Source: Blautia sp.
GTDB lineage: Bacteria > Bacillota > Clostridia > Lachnospirales > Lachnospiraceae
Direction of reading: 5' to 3'
DNA: 64,000 bases
NCBI GenBank assembly: GCA_022769545.1
Contig: JALEJS010000040.1
Coordinates: 1-64,000, forward strand
The translations under genes were made by a program, and so were the position numbers. Of the stretch, positions 26,278-34,095 are shown one piece after another. Numbering within the stretch: position 1 is the stretch's first letter; each line of letters starts with the position of its first letter. Below the pieces are notes generated by a model. That model saw only the letters and a list, made by a program, of their open reading frames with translations, ran no database searches and was not told the DNA's origin.

Positions 26278-27075
26278 TTATCTCCGAAGCTTTCCTGCCT
26301 TCTTCCCTTTCAATACGACACAGGAATGGGTGTACGTCACAGTGATCAGCAGCCACATCGCCGCAACCACAATGATGGCAAGAAGTCCCGTATTGCAAAA
26401 CAGATGCATCAGCATGGTTATCAGAAGAAATGCCGGAATCCCCTTGTTCATCATCTGATATGTCTTGTAGGAGCTCTGGAAAATCACTTCCTTTTCGGCC
26501 TCATCGCAGCTGTTCAGCCATTGCTTCTGGAACTTCAGCGAGGAGGGGTCTCCCTGCTTTTCCGGATGTGTATTCTGAATTCTCTTTATATACCGGATCT
26601 GCCAGAATGCATCATAGATCCAGCAGGATATGAAAACAATACTGGCATACAGAAGATTATTCCTCGCCCCGTCCGAACTGTCTATATACCGAAAGGAATA
26701 CCCCACAGACAAGACAATAATGCTAAGTACCTGTGACAGGATGTTCATATTCAGTCCAAAAGCACCTGCACGCTCTTCCTCATATTCCCAGTAATCACAC
26801 TCTTCATCCTCCGATCGGAGCACTTCCGCACCAATCTTTTTCAGTCTTCCAAGACTGATCTCTCCGGCCAGAACCGTGAGTACGGTCAGCCCTCCCAATA
26901 TGGGCAGCAGCATCCTTTGCATCCAGGCCAGCGCAAAATCCGCTGCCATGCCGATGTCAGCACCTGACCGGCTGCCGATGAATGAAAATCCAAAACCAAG
27001 GATTCCCCCTGCGACTGCAGACAGCAGTATAATGACCCCCATTTTCAGATATGAATTTGTCTGTTTCCTGTTCAT
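26278..27075 (-). CDS. DUF3169-family membrane protein
   Basis: A 265-residue membrane protein with about six hydrophobic segments (for example about 10-33, 45-68, 117-137 and 145-160, and two near the C-terminus) and a charged cytoplasmic loop in the middle. It matches DUF3169 proteins, which commonly lie directly beside a small XRE regulator as here. Function is unknown. The start codon overlaps the XRE stop by four bases (ATGA), so the two are translationally coupled. Confidence 0.8.
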   Translation of the reverse strand: MNRKQTNSYLKMGVIILLSAVAGGILGFGFSFIGSRSGADIGMAADFALAWMQRMLLPILGGLTVLTVLAGEISLGRLKKIGAEVLRSEDEECDYWEYEEERAGAFGLNMNILSQVLSIIVLSVGYSFRYIDSSDGARNNLLYASIVFISCWIYDAFWQIRYIKRIQNTHPEKQGDPSSLKFQKQWLNSCDEAEKEVIFQSSYKTYQMMNKGIPAFLLITMLMHLFCNTGLLAIIVVAAMWLLITVTYTHSCVVLKGKKAGKLRR

Positions 27076-27281
27076 ACTTCATCCTCCTCATAAACAAATA
27101 TGTCCTCCACTGTCGCCTGACATATTTTCGCCAGCTTCAGCGCCAGCGAAACCGACGGTGAATAATCTCCCCGTTCGATCAGACTGATGGTCTGCCTGGA
27201 TACGCCGGCCAGCTTTCCCATTTCTGTCTGATTGATTCCCAGTTTTGATCTGTATTCCTTCAAATTATTCAATAATGGCAA
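27072..27281 (-). CDS. Small XRE-type DNA-binding regulator
   Basis: A 69-residue protein with a complete helix-turn-helix (NQTEMGKLAGVSRQTISLIE) and an acidic tail YEEDEV, of the YozG/PlcR-N group. It starts at TTG 27281, with AAGGAG eight bases upstream, as there is no in-frame ATG. It would bind the three TTGACAA-N6-TTGTCAA dyads in front of it and repress its own operon with the DUF3169 gene. An effect of DUF3169 on the regulator is an inference. Confidence 0.88.
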   Translation of the reverse strand: MPLLNNLKEYRSKLGINQTEMGKLAGVSRQTISLIERGDYSPSVSLALKLAKICQATVEDIFVYEEDEV

Positions 27282-27318
27282 TGTACCATCTCCTTCTATT
27301 CATTTTCCGCGGAATCAT

Positions 27319-27338
27319 TTGACAACTTTCCTTGTCAT
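27319..27338. promoter_or_regulatory. Operator dyad 1 of the XRE operon (near +1)
   Basis: TTGACAA-N6-TTGTCAT; one base off the perfect dyad seen in operators 2 and 3. It covers the expected transcription start. Confidence 0.75.
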
Positions 27339-27342
27339 CCTT

Positions 27343-27371
27343 ACTATAGCATTGACAAATATACTTGTCAA
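27343..27371 (-). promoter_or_regulatory. Promoter of the XRE-DUF3169 operon
   Basis: On the minus strand TTGACA (27371-27366), a 17-base spacer and TATAGT (27348-27343). The -35 lies within operator dyad 2, which implies repression by steric block. Confidence 0.85.
27352..27371. promoter_or_regulatory. Operator dyad 2 of the XRE operon (over -35)
   Basis: A perfect TTGACAA-N6-TTGTCAA palindrome that contains the -35 hexamer of the operon promoter. Confidence 0.8.
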
Positions 27372-27376
27372 TACAT

Positions 27377-27396
27377 TTGACAAAAAAAGTTGTCAA
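27377..27396. promoter_or_regulatory. Operator dyad 3 of the XRE operon (upstream)
   Basis: A second perfect TTGACAA-N6-TTGTCAA palindrome, 25 bases from dyad 2 (centre to centre). The dyads 1 and 2 are 33 bases apart. Confidence 0.8.
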
Positions 27397-27437
27397 ATAT
27401 GAGATAAGCATCAAAATGGCTGAAAATATTTCTCTGC

Positions 27438-27466
27438 TTGCATACCGGAGATATATTTGATACGAT
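27438..27466 (+). promoter_or_regulatory. Possible promoter of the MATE transporter gene
   Basis: TTGCAT (27438-27443), a 17-base spacer and TACGAT (27461-27466). The leader contains a CGAGGC/GTCTCG stem-loop (27482-27501) and a repeated TACGATA element. Confidence 0.4.
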
Positions 27467-27544
27467 ATCACTAATGCGCCTCGAGGCAAATATTCGTCTC
27501 GTGTGCCTTACGATACATATCACAGATCAGAAAGGCTTATCACT

Positions 27545-28909
27545 ATGAAAGACCATATGTTTTCCGACAAATTTTTCTGCAGAAAGCTGCTGCAGCTGAC
27601 GGCACCGATTGCCTTGCAAAGTCTGATGCTTGCCTCTGTGGCAGCGGCAGACGCGATCATGCTGGGCAGCTCCGATCAGAATTCCATGGCTGCCGTCTCT
27701 CTTGCCACACAGATTCAGTTTATCCAGAATATGATACTGCTTGCATTTGTGTCTGCCACCGGCATTCTGGGCGCACAGTACTGGGGAAAGGGTGACAAAC
27801 GAACGGTAAACGACATCTTCTGTATGGCGCTTCGGTACTGTGGAATTACTTCTTTCCTGTTTTTCATCAGCTGCGTTTTCTTTCCGCGGTATCTGATGAT
27901 GGTCTTTACAAACGAAAACGTACTGATCGATATCGGTATCCACTATCTGCGCGTTGCCGGATGGTCCTACCTTCTGACCGGTATTTCCCAGTGTTATCTG
28001 GCAGTGATGAAGGTCAGCGAGCACGCTTCCAAAACGGCACTGATCAGTTCTGTTACGGTAATCATTAATATTGTTCTGAATGCAGTATTCATTTTCGGTC
28101 TCCTTGGCGTTCCGGCAATGGGCGTGCAGGGCGCTGCACTGGCAACGCTGACTGCACGTATCATCGAGCTGATATGGTGTGTTTTCTGTTCCCGAAAAGA
28201 AGGTTATATTCATCCGGACTGGAGCCGTTTTATGAAGCGCAACGCACTGCTGGCCTCCGACTTCCGGAAATGTGCACTCCCGCTTCTGGGCGGCGGCCTG
28301 TTCTGGGGAGTCGGTTTCACCTCCTACACCGCCTTTATGGGACACATGGGAACCGACGCCGCTGCCGCAAACTCTGTGGCAGCGGTCATCCGGGACCTGA
28401 TCTGCTGTCTGTGCAATGGAATCAGCAGCGGCGGCGGAATTCTGGTAGGAAATGAACTGGGTGCCGGAAATCTGAAAAAGGGCAGACTGTACGGAGACCG
28501 GCTGGTGAAGCTGGCGTTCCTGTGCGGTATCCTTTCCACCGCAATCATGCTTGCTGTCATTCCTCTGGTGATCCGTTTTGTAGAATTGACAGACCAGGCC
28601 GGCTCCTATCTGATCGGCATGATGCTGATCATGGCCGTTTACATGATCGGCCGGGCCATCAACACCATTATTATCAACGGAATCTTCGCCGCCGGCGGAG
28701 ATACTCTGTTTGACATGTACAGTCTGGCAATCTGTATGTGGGGAATTGCCATCCCGCTGGCCGCAGCGGGAACCTTCCTTTTTCACTGGCCGGTTCTGGT
28801 CGTGTACGCCTGCACCTGTCTGGACGAGGTCGGCAAAATTCCGTGGGTAATGATTCACTACCGAAAATACATCTGGGTGAAGGATCTGACCCGGGATATC
28901 CTGTCATAA
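27545..28909 (+). CDS. MATE-family multidrug efflux transporter
   Basis: A 454-residue cation-coupled efflux pump with twelve predicted membrane segments in two homologous halves. LTAPIALQSLMLASV and the early ADAIMLGSSDQNSMAAVSLATQ are the MATE N-domain segment; GLLGVPAMGVQGAALATLTAR and SSGGGILVGNELGAGNLKKG are the loop motifs in the first and second halves. The ATG 27545 has GAAAGG upstream, and an in-frame ATG at 27503 lacks a good site. A short leader hairpin may regulate it, but no known riboswitch class is evident. Confidence 0.92.
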   Translation: MKDHMFSDKFFCRKLLQLTAPIALQSLMLASVAAADAIMLGSSDQNSMAAVSLATQIQFIQNMILLAFVSATGILGAQYWGKGDKRTVNDIFCMALRYCGITSFLFFISCVFFPRYLMMVFTNENVLIDIGIHYLRVAGWSYLLTGISQCYLAVMKVSEHASKTALISSVTVIINIVLNAVFIFGLLGVPAMGVQGAALATLTARIIELIWCVFCSRKEGYIHPDWSRFMKRNALLASDFRKCALPLLGGGLFWGVGFTSYTAFMGHMGTDAAAANSVAAVIRDLICCLCNGISSGGGILVGNELGAGNLKKGRLYGDRLVKLAFLCGILSTAIMLAVIPLVIRFVELTDQAGSYLIGMMLIMAVYMIGRAINTIIINGIFAAGGDTLFDMYSLAICMWGIAIPLAAAGTFLFHWPVLVVYACTCLDEVGKIPWVMIHYRKYIWVKDLTRDILS

Positions 28910-28963
28910 ATACACACTCATCTGGTCCCGGAATAAAGCGGACAAGTCCGCATCTGGTCGCAC

Positions 28964-29021
28964 AAAAAACTCCCCGAAGGCCAAACGCATATATCTGCGT
29001 CTGTGCCTCCGGGGAGTTTTT
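28964..29021. terminator. Bidirectional terminator between MATE and PutP genes
   Basis: An A-run, ACTCCCCG, then an inner ACGCA/TGCGT hairpin, and CGGGGAGT followed by a T-run. The A5-T5 ends make it work in both directions between the convergent genes. Confidence 0.88.
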
Positions 29022-29040
29022 ACTTTAGCCGGAAATCATT

Positions 29041-30567
29041 TTATTTCCCTGCCGCTTCATTAAATTCATTGATGATGGACTGATCCGGTGCCGGTGTTGC
29101 CAGACTGACTGCCACGATCATGACACATGCCACGATAAATGCCGGGAGCAGTTCATAAATATTCCAAGCACCGCCCATGGGACGAACCAGATACTTCCAC
29201 ACAAAAATCATAATGCCTCCGGAAAGCATTCCGGCAAGAGCTCCATAGCGGTTGGTCCGCTTCCAGAACAGCGAAAACAGAACTACCGGGCCGAAGGATG
29301 CTCCGAAGCCGGCCCATGCAAAGGAAACGATCTGGAATACAGAGCTTCCCGGGTCCTTTGCCAGAATCACTGCAAATACCGCCATCACAAGCAGCGTGAT
29401 ACGTGCTGCCACGATACCGCTTTTATCTTTTCCCTGAATCTTTTCTCCCAGCAGGTCCGAAGATACGGCGGAAGACGCAGCCAGAAGCTGAGAATCCGCA
29501 GTAGACATGGTGGAAGCCAGAATTCCTGCCAGGATCACACCAGCCAGCAGAGCCGGAACCACACCGTGGGAGCTGAGAAGATCTGCAATTTTGACAATAA
29601 TTGTCTCGGAATTGGAACCCTCCAGCAGTTCGATCGCACCTGTGCTGCTCATTCCCAGGCCGACGATACCGATCAGCACTGCCACTGCCATGGAAATCGT
29701 AACCCAGATAATCGCAACTCTTCTGGAAAGGGACAGCTTGTTTTCATCCTCGATTGCCATGAAACGAAGAAGAATATGCGGCATTCCGAAATATCCAAGT
29801 CCCCACGCCAGGGTAGAGACAATGGTAATAAATCCGTAGGATGCGGAGCCGCCGCTCACTGCATCATGAGATGCAAACATTGTCAGATAACCGGACAGCG
29901 ATTTCGCATTGTCCATCACCGCGCCCATACCGCCGGCTGTCTGAACTCCGAATACCAGTACCACTACCAGAGCGATGGTCATGATAATGCTCTGAATAAA
30001 GTCTGTGGTGGATGCCGCCAGGAATCCGCCCAGGGTAGTATAACCCACAATAACGATCGCGCTGATGATCATTGCCGTCGTATAGCTCACTCCGAACAGG
30101 CTGGAAAACAGTTTTCCGCATGCAGCAAATCCGGACGCGGTATACGGAATAAAGAAAATAACAATGATAACTGCTGAAATCAGAATCAGCGTCCCGCTTT
30201 CATCGTGAAAACGGTTTTTGAAAAACTGAGGCAGCGTGATGGAGTTATTTGCCACCTTTGTGTAGCGCCGCAGTCTTTTTGCCACTACCAGGAAATTGAT
30301 GTAAGTACCGATGGCAAGACCGATGGCCGTCCATCCTGCATCTGCAATACCGCTTAAGTAAGCTACTCCGGGAAGACCCATCAGCAGCCAGCTGCTCATG
30401 TCCGAGGCCTCTGCACTCATGGCTGTGACAAATGGTCCCAGCTTACGTCCTCCGAGATAAAAATCATCTGTGTTCCGGTTCTGTTTGGAGCAGCGGTACC
30501 CGATATACAAAACCAGCGCCAGATAGACGATGATCGAAATCATAATACAAATTTTTGACTGTGTCAT
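29041..30567 (-). CDS. putP: Sodium/proline symporter (SSS family)
   Basis: A 508-residue sodium:solute symporter with about 13 membrane helices. NRNTDDFYLGGRKLGPF and MSAEASDMSSWLLMGLPG are the PutP-specific N-terminal motifs, and DSQLLAASSAVSSDL and FAWAGFGASFGPVV carry Na+-binding residues. Start: ATG 30567 with GAGGAGAG upstream; the frame extends upstream to 30669 without family similarity. The promoter is at 30641-30669. It imports proline or a related solute; ectoine or other osmolyte transport is less likely. Confidence 0.93.
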   Translation of the reverse strand: MTQSKICIMISIIVYLALVLYIGYRCSKQNRNTDDFYLGGRKLGPFVTAMSAEASDMSSWLLMGLPGVAYLSGIADAGWTAIGLAIGTYINFLVVAKRLRRYTKVANNSITLPQFFKNRFHDESGTLILISAVIIVIFFIPYTASGFAACGKLFSSLFGVSYTTAMIISAIVIVGYTTLGGFLAASTTDFIQSIIMTIALVVVLVFGVQTAGGMGAVMDNAKSLSGYLTMFASHDAVSGGSASYGFITIVSTLAWGLGYFGMPHILLRFMAIEDENKLSLSRRVAIIWVTISMAVAVLIGIVGLGMSSTGAIELLEGSNSETIIVKIADLLSSHGVVPALLAGVILAGILASTMSTADSQLLAASSAVSSDLLGEKIQGKDKSGIVAARITLLVMAVFAVILAKDPGSSVFQIVSFAWAGFGASFGPVVLFSLFWKRTNRYGALAGMLSGGIMIFVWKYLVRPMGGAWNIYELLPAFIVACVMIVAVSLATPAPDQSIINEFNEAAGK

Positions 30568-30640
30568 ATTTTCTCTCCTCTCCTTCGTATCCCGGGCACC
30601 CGGTCTTTCCCTGCCCGCGATACAGCTTGTACAATGATAG

Positions 30641-30669
30641 AGTATAGCAGAAAACAACCGCATCATCAA
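30641..30669 (-). promoter_or_regulatory. Promoter of putP
   Basis: On the minus strand TTGATG (30669-30664), a 17-base spacer and TATACT (30646-30641). It leaves a leader of about 70 bases before the start codon. The remaining AT-rich DNA up to 30835 shows no gene. Confidence 0.65.
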
Positions 30670-30834
30670 TCAGAACGCAGTATAGACTATATTCTGTACA
30701 ATTTTTTCCGCAATATCAAATATTTCCATATTTTATAAGGATTTTTTATTAGACTAAACACAAAATAAAACAGTATACAGAATTGTATTTTTTTCAGTAC
30801 AATCGCTCGTCTCCTCCTGAGAAACCGGAAATAG

Positions 30835-30862
30835 AAAAAGCCCGCCGAAAACCGGCGGGCTT
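30835..30862 (-). terminator. Terminator of the SPFH-protein gene
   Basis: On the minus strand AAGCCCGCCG, a TTTT loop and CGGCGGGCTT make a 10-bp GC-rich stem followed by T residues, three bases beyond the stop codon. Confidence 0.92.
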
Positions 30863-30865
30863 ATG

Positions 30866-31789
30866 TTACTGCTTATCCGATACAATTTCCTTCAGGGATG
30901 TGGCAAGTCCTGCAATTCCCTGGATATCTGACGGAATAATAATTTTGGTTGCCTGTCCGTCCGCAACCTTGGCGAGAGTTTCCAGACTCTTCAGGGTGAG
31001 CACGGATTCATCTGCTCCGGCCTCCCGGATCATGCGAAGACCTTCTGCCGTCGCCTGCTGCACTTTCAGCACCGCCTCGGCCTGACCTTCCGCTTCCTTA
31101 ATCATCCGCTCCTTCTGTGCCTCCGCACGAAGAATCGCAGCCTGCTTTTCTGCCTCCGCATCAAGAATGGCGGACTGTTTATGACCCTCTGCCACCAGAA
31201 TGGTAGACCGTTTCTCTCCTTCCGCCTTCAGAATGGCTTCCCGGCGCTCTCGCTCTGCCTTCATCTGTTTTTCCATGGCATCCTGAATCGCTGCCGGCGG
31301 AATAATGTTCTTCAGCTCCACGCGATTTACCTTGATTCCCCACGGATCGGTCGCAACATCCAGCGATGCACGCATCTTGGTGTTAATGACTTCGCGGGAA
31401 GTAAGCGTTTCATCCAGCTCCATGTCACCAATGATATTTCTCAGCGTCGTGGCTGAAAGATTCTCGATTGCCATGATCGGACTTTCCACGCCGTATGCAA
31501 ACAGCTTTGGATCCGTAATCTGGAAAAATACCACGGTATCGATCTGCATGGTAACATTATCTTTTGTGATAACCGGCTGCGGCGGAAAATCCACCACCTG
31601 TTCCTTCAGATTTACCTTTCTTGCCACACGCTCAATAAACGGCAGCTTGATGTGGATTCCGGTATTCCAGGTGGCACGGTATGCCCCCAGACGCTCCAGT
31701 ACCACGGCATACGCCTGCGGCACGATACGGATGTTTGCCAGAAGCATCCACACGATCAGTATAATAATGATGAAAAATACAATTGCCAT
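30866..31789 (-). CDS. SPFH/Band 7 membrane protein (QmcA/stomatin-like)
   Basis: A 307-residue protein with one N-terminal membrane segment (about 3-20), an SPFH domain (about 24-190) including VVLERLGAYRATWNTGIHIKLP and VNLKEQVVDFPPQPVITKDN, and a long coiled-coil region (about 190-250) rich in Ala, Glu, Lys and Arg. Such proteins oligomerise on the membrane and act as scaffolds or protease cofactors. GGGAGG precedes the ATG. It lies after the MarR gene in the same direction and ends at a strong terminator. Confidence 0.9.
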   Translation of the reverse strand: MAIVFFIIIILIVWMLLANIRIVPQAYAVVLERLGAYRATWNTGIHIKLPFIERVARKVNLKEQVVDFPPQPVITKDNVTMQIDTVVFFQITDPKLFAYGVESPIMAIENLSATTLRNIIGDMELDETLTSREVINTKMRASLDVATDPWGIKVNRVELKNIIPPAAIQDAMEKQMKAERERREAILKAEGEKRSTILVAEGHKQSAILDAEAEKQAAILRAEAQKERMIKEAEGQAEAVLKVQQATAEGLRMIREAGADESVLTLKSLETLAKVADGQATKIIIPSDIQGIAGLATSLKEIVSDKQ

Positions 31790-31823
31790 TTGATGTCCTC
31801 CCTGTCTGATAAGATCGTAAGGA

Positions 31824-32273
31824 TCAGCTTTTCTCGCTGTATCCCTTAAAGAAATCCGTCAGCGCATCCAGTGTTTTCACAAGAACCGGAAGCTCCTCCT
31901 CACTGAGCCGGTCCACTACCGCCTGCGTCATCTGCCGGTGATAATCTTCATGATGTCGGTAGGCTCCCTCGCCCTTCGGCGTGAGATTCACCATCACCAC
32001 TCTTCGGTCTTTTTCACTTCGATGTCTTTCCACATACATCTTTTTCACCAGATGATTCATAGCTGTCGTCAGTGTTCCGACGGTGACATTAAGCTTCTTT
32101 GCAATCGCTGACATATTGTTGCCCGGACCAGGTCCGATGGCCTCAATCACATGCATATCGTTGTTGGTGAGATCCTGAAATTCCTCCGTAATGATCGCCT
32201 TTTCTTCCAGCTCCCATATTTCGTTTATTAAGTTTACCAATACATCGTTTATCTTTCTGTACGCTGTATCCAT
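31824..32273 (-). CDS. fabT: MarR-family regulator, FabT-like
   Basis: A 149-residue MarR-type winged-helix protein: the recognition region NMSAIAKKLNVTVGTLTTAMNHLV is near 55-80, and the wing contains RSEKDRRVVMVNLT. Its placement next to the fatty acid synthesis operon and the FabT-like palindromes at that operon's promoter suggest the fatty-acid repressor FabT. In the family, FabT senses acyl-ACP. Start: ATG 32273 with AGAGG seven bases upstream. The gene lies downstream of accDA rather than ahead of fabH, and has its own promoter. The name is an inference from context. Confidence 0.65.
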   Translation of the reverse strand: MDTAYRKINDVLVNLINEIWELEEKAIITEEFQDLTNNDMHVIEAIGPGPGNNMSAIAKKLNVTVGTLTTAMNHLVKKMYVERHRSEKDRRVVMVNLTPKGEGAYRHHEDYHRQMTQAVVDRLSEEELPVLVKTLDALTDFFKGYSEKS

Positions 32274-32312
32274 CTCAAGACCTCTTCTCATCCAAACTTT
32301 TGTCACACCATT

Positions 32313-32342
32313 ATTATACACTCGTCCGGCTGCCGGTAGCAA
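32313..32342 (-). promoter_or_regulatory. Promoter of the MarR gene
   Basis: On the minus strand TTGCTA (32342-32337), an 18-base spacer and TATAAT (32318-32313). It lies between the end of accDA and the regulator gene. Confidence 0.6.
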
Positions 32343-32347
32343 CCCTT

Positions 32348-34051
32348 TTATAGCATTCGAAAACGATTATATCGATGTTCCAGGAGCGCTTCCTCAGACA
32401 GCGCCTCATAGCGTGCCAGAAATGCTCCGATTTCCTTCTCCAGCGGCTCCGTCACATACGGCAGCGTCTCCACAGTCAGATGGTCCGGCTCGGAAAATAC
32501 CTTTTCCACGATATTTCCTTCATAGAGATGCTCCGCCGTCATCTTCATAACCTCTGATGCTTCCTTTGCCCTTGTGCTGTCCTTCCACAGGATGCTTGCG
32601 AAGCCTTCCGGGGACAATATAGAGTATACCGAATTTTCCAGAATCCATACTTCATCCGAAGTGGCCATTGCCAGAGCCCCTCCGCTTCCGCCCTCTCCGA
32701 TGATCACCGACAGGATTGGAACCTTCAGCGCAGACATTTCATAGAGATTTTCCGCGATCGCCTCGCCCTGTCCCCGCTCCTCTGCACCGATGCCACAGAA
32801 TGCCCCCGGCGTATCCACCAGACAGATGACCGGTCTGTGAAACTTCTCTGCCTGCTTCATCAGGCGCAGCGCCTTACGGTAGCCCTCCGGGCCCGGCATT
32901 CCGAAATTTCTGCGGATGTTTTCCTTGGTGTCGTTTCCCTTTTCCTGGGCGATCACCGTCACCGGGCGCCCGTGAAACCACGCAATGCCTCCCACAATGG
33001 CAGGATCGTCTCCAAAACGGCGGTCGCCGTGAAGCTCCACAAATCCGCCGAACAGTTCCCGGATATAATCACTCCCTACCGGCCGGTCTTTCCTGCGGGA
33101 AATCTGAACACGATCCCAGGCCGTTTTCGTTTCCTGGGCTTTTTCGGGAACCGCCGTCTCCGGATCCGGACTTTCTTCCGGCTGCAGTTCGCTCTTCTCA
33201 TGGAGCCGGAGAATCTCATACAGCGTATCCCGCAGCTTTGGCCGTTCCACAATTCCGTCCAGAAAACCATGCTCCAGAAGAAATTCTGCCCGCTGAAATC
33301 CCTTCGGCAGTTTCTGGCGAATGGTCTGTTCGATGACTCTGGGACCGGCAAATCCAATCAGTGCCTGCGGCTCTGCCAGGATCACATCTCCCAGCATGGC
33401 AAAGCTTGCCGTGACGCCTCCTGTGGTAGGATCCGTGAGAACACTGATATACAGAAGTCCGGCATCACTGTGACGCTTCAGTGCGGCGGAGGTCTTTGCC
33501 ATCTGCATCAGCGATACAATTCCCTCCTGCATGCGTGCCCCGCCGGAACAGGCAAATAAAATAACGGGCAGCCCTTCCCTGGTTGCCCGTTCCACTGCAA
33601 GGGTGATTTTTTCTCCGACTGCCTCTCCCATACTTGCCATCAGAAATCTTCCGTCACAGACACCGATCACGGTTCTTTGTCCTTTAATGGAAATTTCACC
33701 TGTGACGACTGCTTCGCTCAGTCCTGTTTTTTCCCGGAGTGCTCTCTTTTTTTCTTCATAGCCCTTATATCCCATGGGATTGGAAGACTGCAGCCCGGCA
33801 TCCCACTCCACAAAGGAGCCTTCATCCGCCAGCATCTCTATTCTCTGGTAAGCCGGTACGCGGAAATACCCTCCGCATTTCGGGCAAATATAATATCCGC
33901 GTTCCACGTCTTCGGTGATAATGGCTTTTCCGCATTTGTTACACTTTCGAAGCAGTCCCTCCGGAACCTCCGGACGCCCTGGCCCGGATGTGTTTTCCTT
34001 TGGATTGTGCTCCGTCTGTCTGGTTTTTTTGAATACATTATCCAGCTTCAT
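32348..34051 (-). CDS. accDA: Fused acetyl-CoA carboxylase carboxyltransferase beta-alpha (AccD-AccA)
   Basis: A 567-residue fusion of the two carboxyltransferase subunits that move CO2 from carboxybiotin to acetyl-CoA, giving malonyl-CoA. The AccD part (about 1-280) has the CNKCGKAII and CPKCGG zinc ribbon, SGGARMQEGIVSLMQMAK and GFAGPRVIEQTIRQKLP. The AccA part (about 315-567) has FGGFVELHGDRRFGDDPAIVGG, EKGNDTKENIRRNFGMPGPEGYRKALR and GEGGSGGALAMA. The linker contains PEESPDPETAVPEKAQ. Usually these are separate genes, and the fusion is seen in some Clostridia. It ends the fab operon; GGTGAAAAG lies ahead of the start. Confidence 0.95.
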   Translation of the reverse strand: MKLDNVFKKTRQTEHNPKENTSGPGRPEVPEGLLRKCNKCGKAIITEDVERGYYICPKCGGYFRVPAYQRIEMLADEGSFVEWDAGLQSSNPMGYKGYEEKKRALREKTGLSEAVVTGEISIKGQRTVIGVCDGRFLMASMGEAVGEKITLAVERATREGLPVILFACSGGARMQEGIVSLMQMAKTSAALKRHSDAGLLYISVLTDPTTGGVTASFAMLGDVILAEPQALIGFAGPRVIEQTIRQKLPKGFQRAEFLLEHGFLDGIVERPKLRDTLYEILRLHEKSELQPEESPDPETAVPEKAQETKTAWDRVQISRRKDRPVGSDYIRELFGGFVELHGDRRFGDDPAIVGGIAWFHGRPVTVIAQEKGNDTKENIRRNFGMPGPEGYRKALRLMKQAEKFHRPVICLVDTPGAFCGIGAEERGQGEAIAENLYEMSALKVPILSVIIGEGGSGGALAMATSDEVWILENSVYSILSPEGFASILWKDSTRAKEASEVMKMTAEHLYEGNIVEKVFSEPDHLTVETLPYVTEPLEKEIGAFLARYEALSEEALLEHRYNRFRML

Positions 34052-34095
34052 ATCTTTTCACCTTACCATTTTTCATTCAAGTCGAACCATTGTTG

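Noticed and set aside
27527-28858. 443-residue minus-strand open frame antisense to the MATE gene
   Set aside because: No domain and no ribosome site; complete overlap with a conserved transporter.
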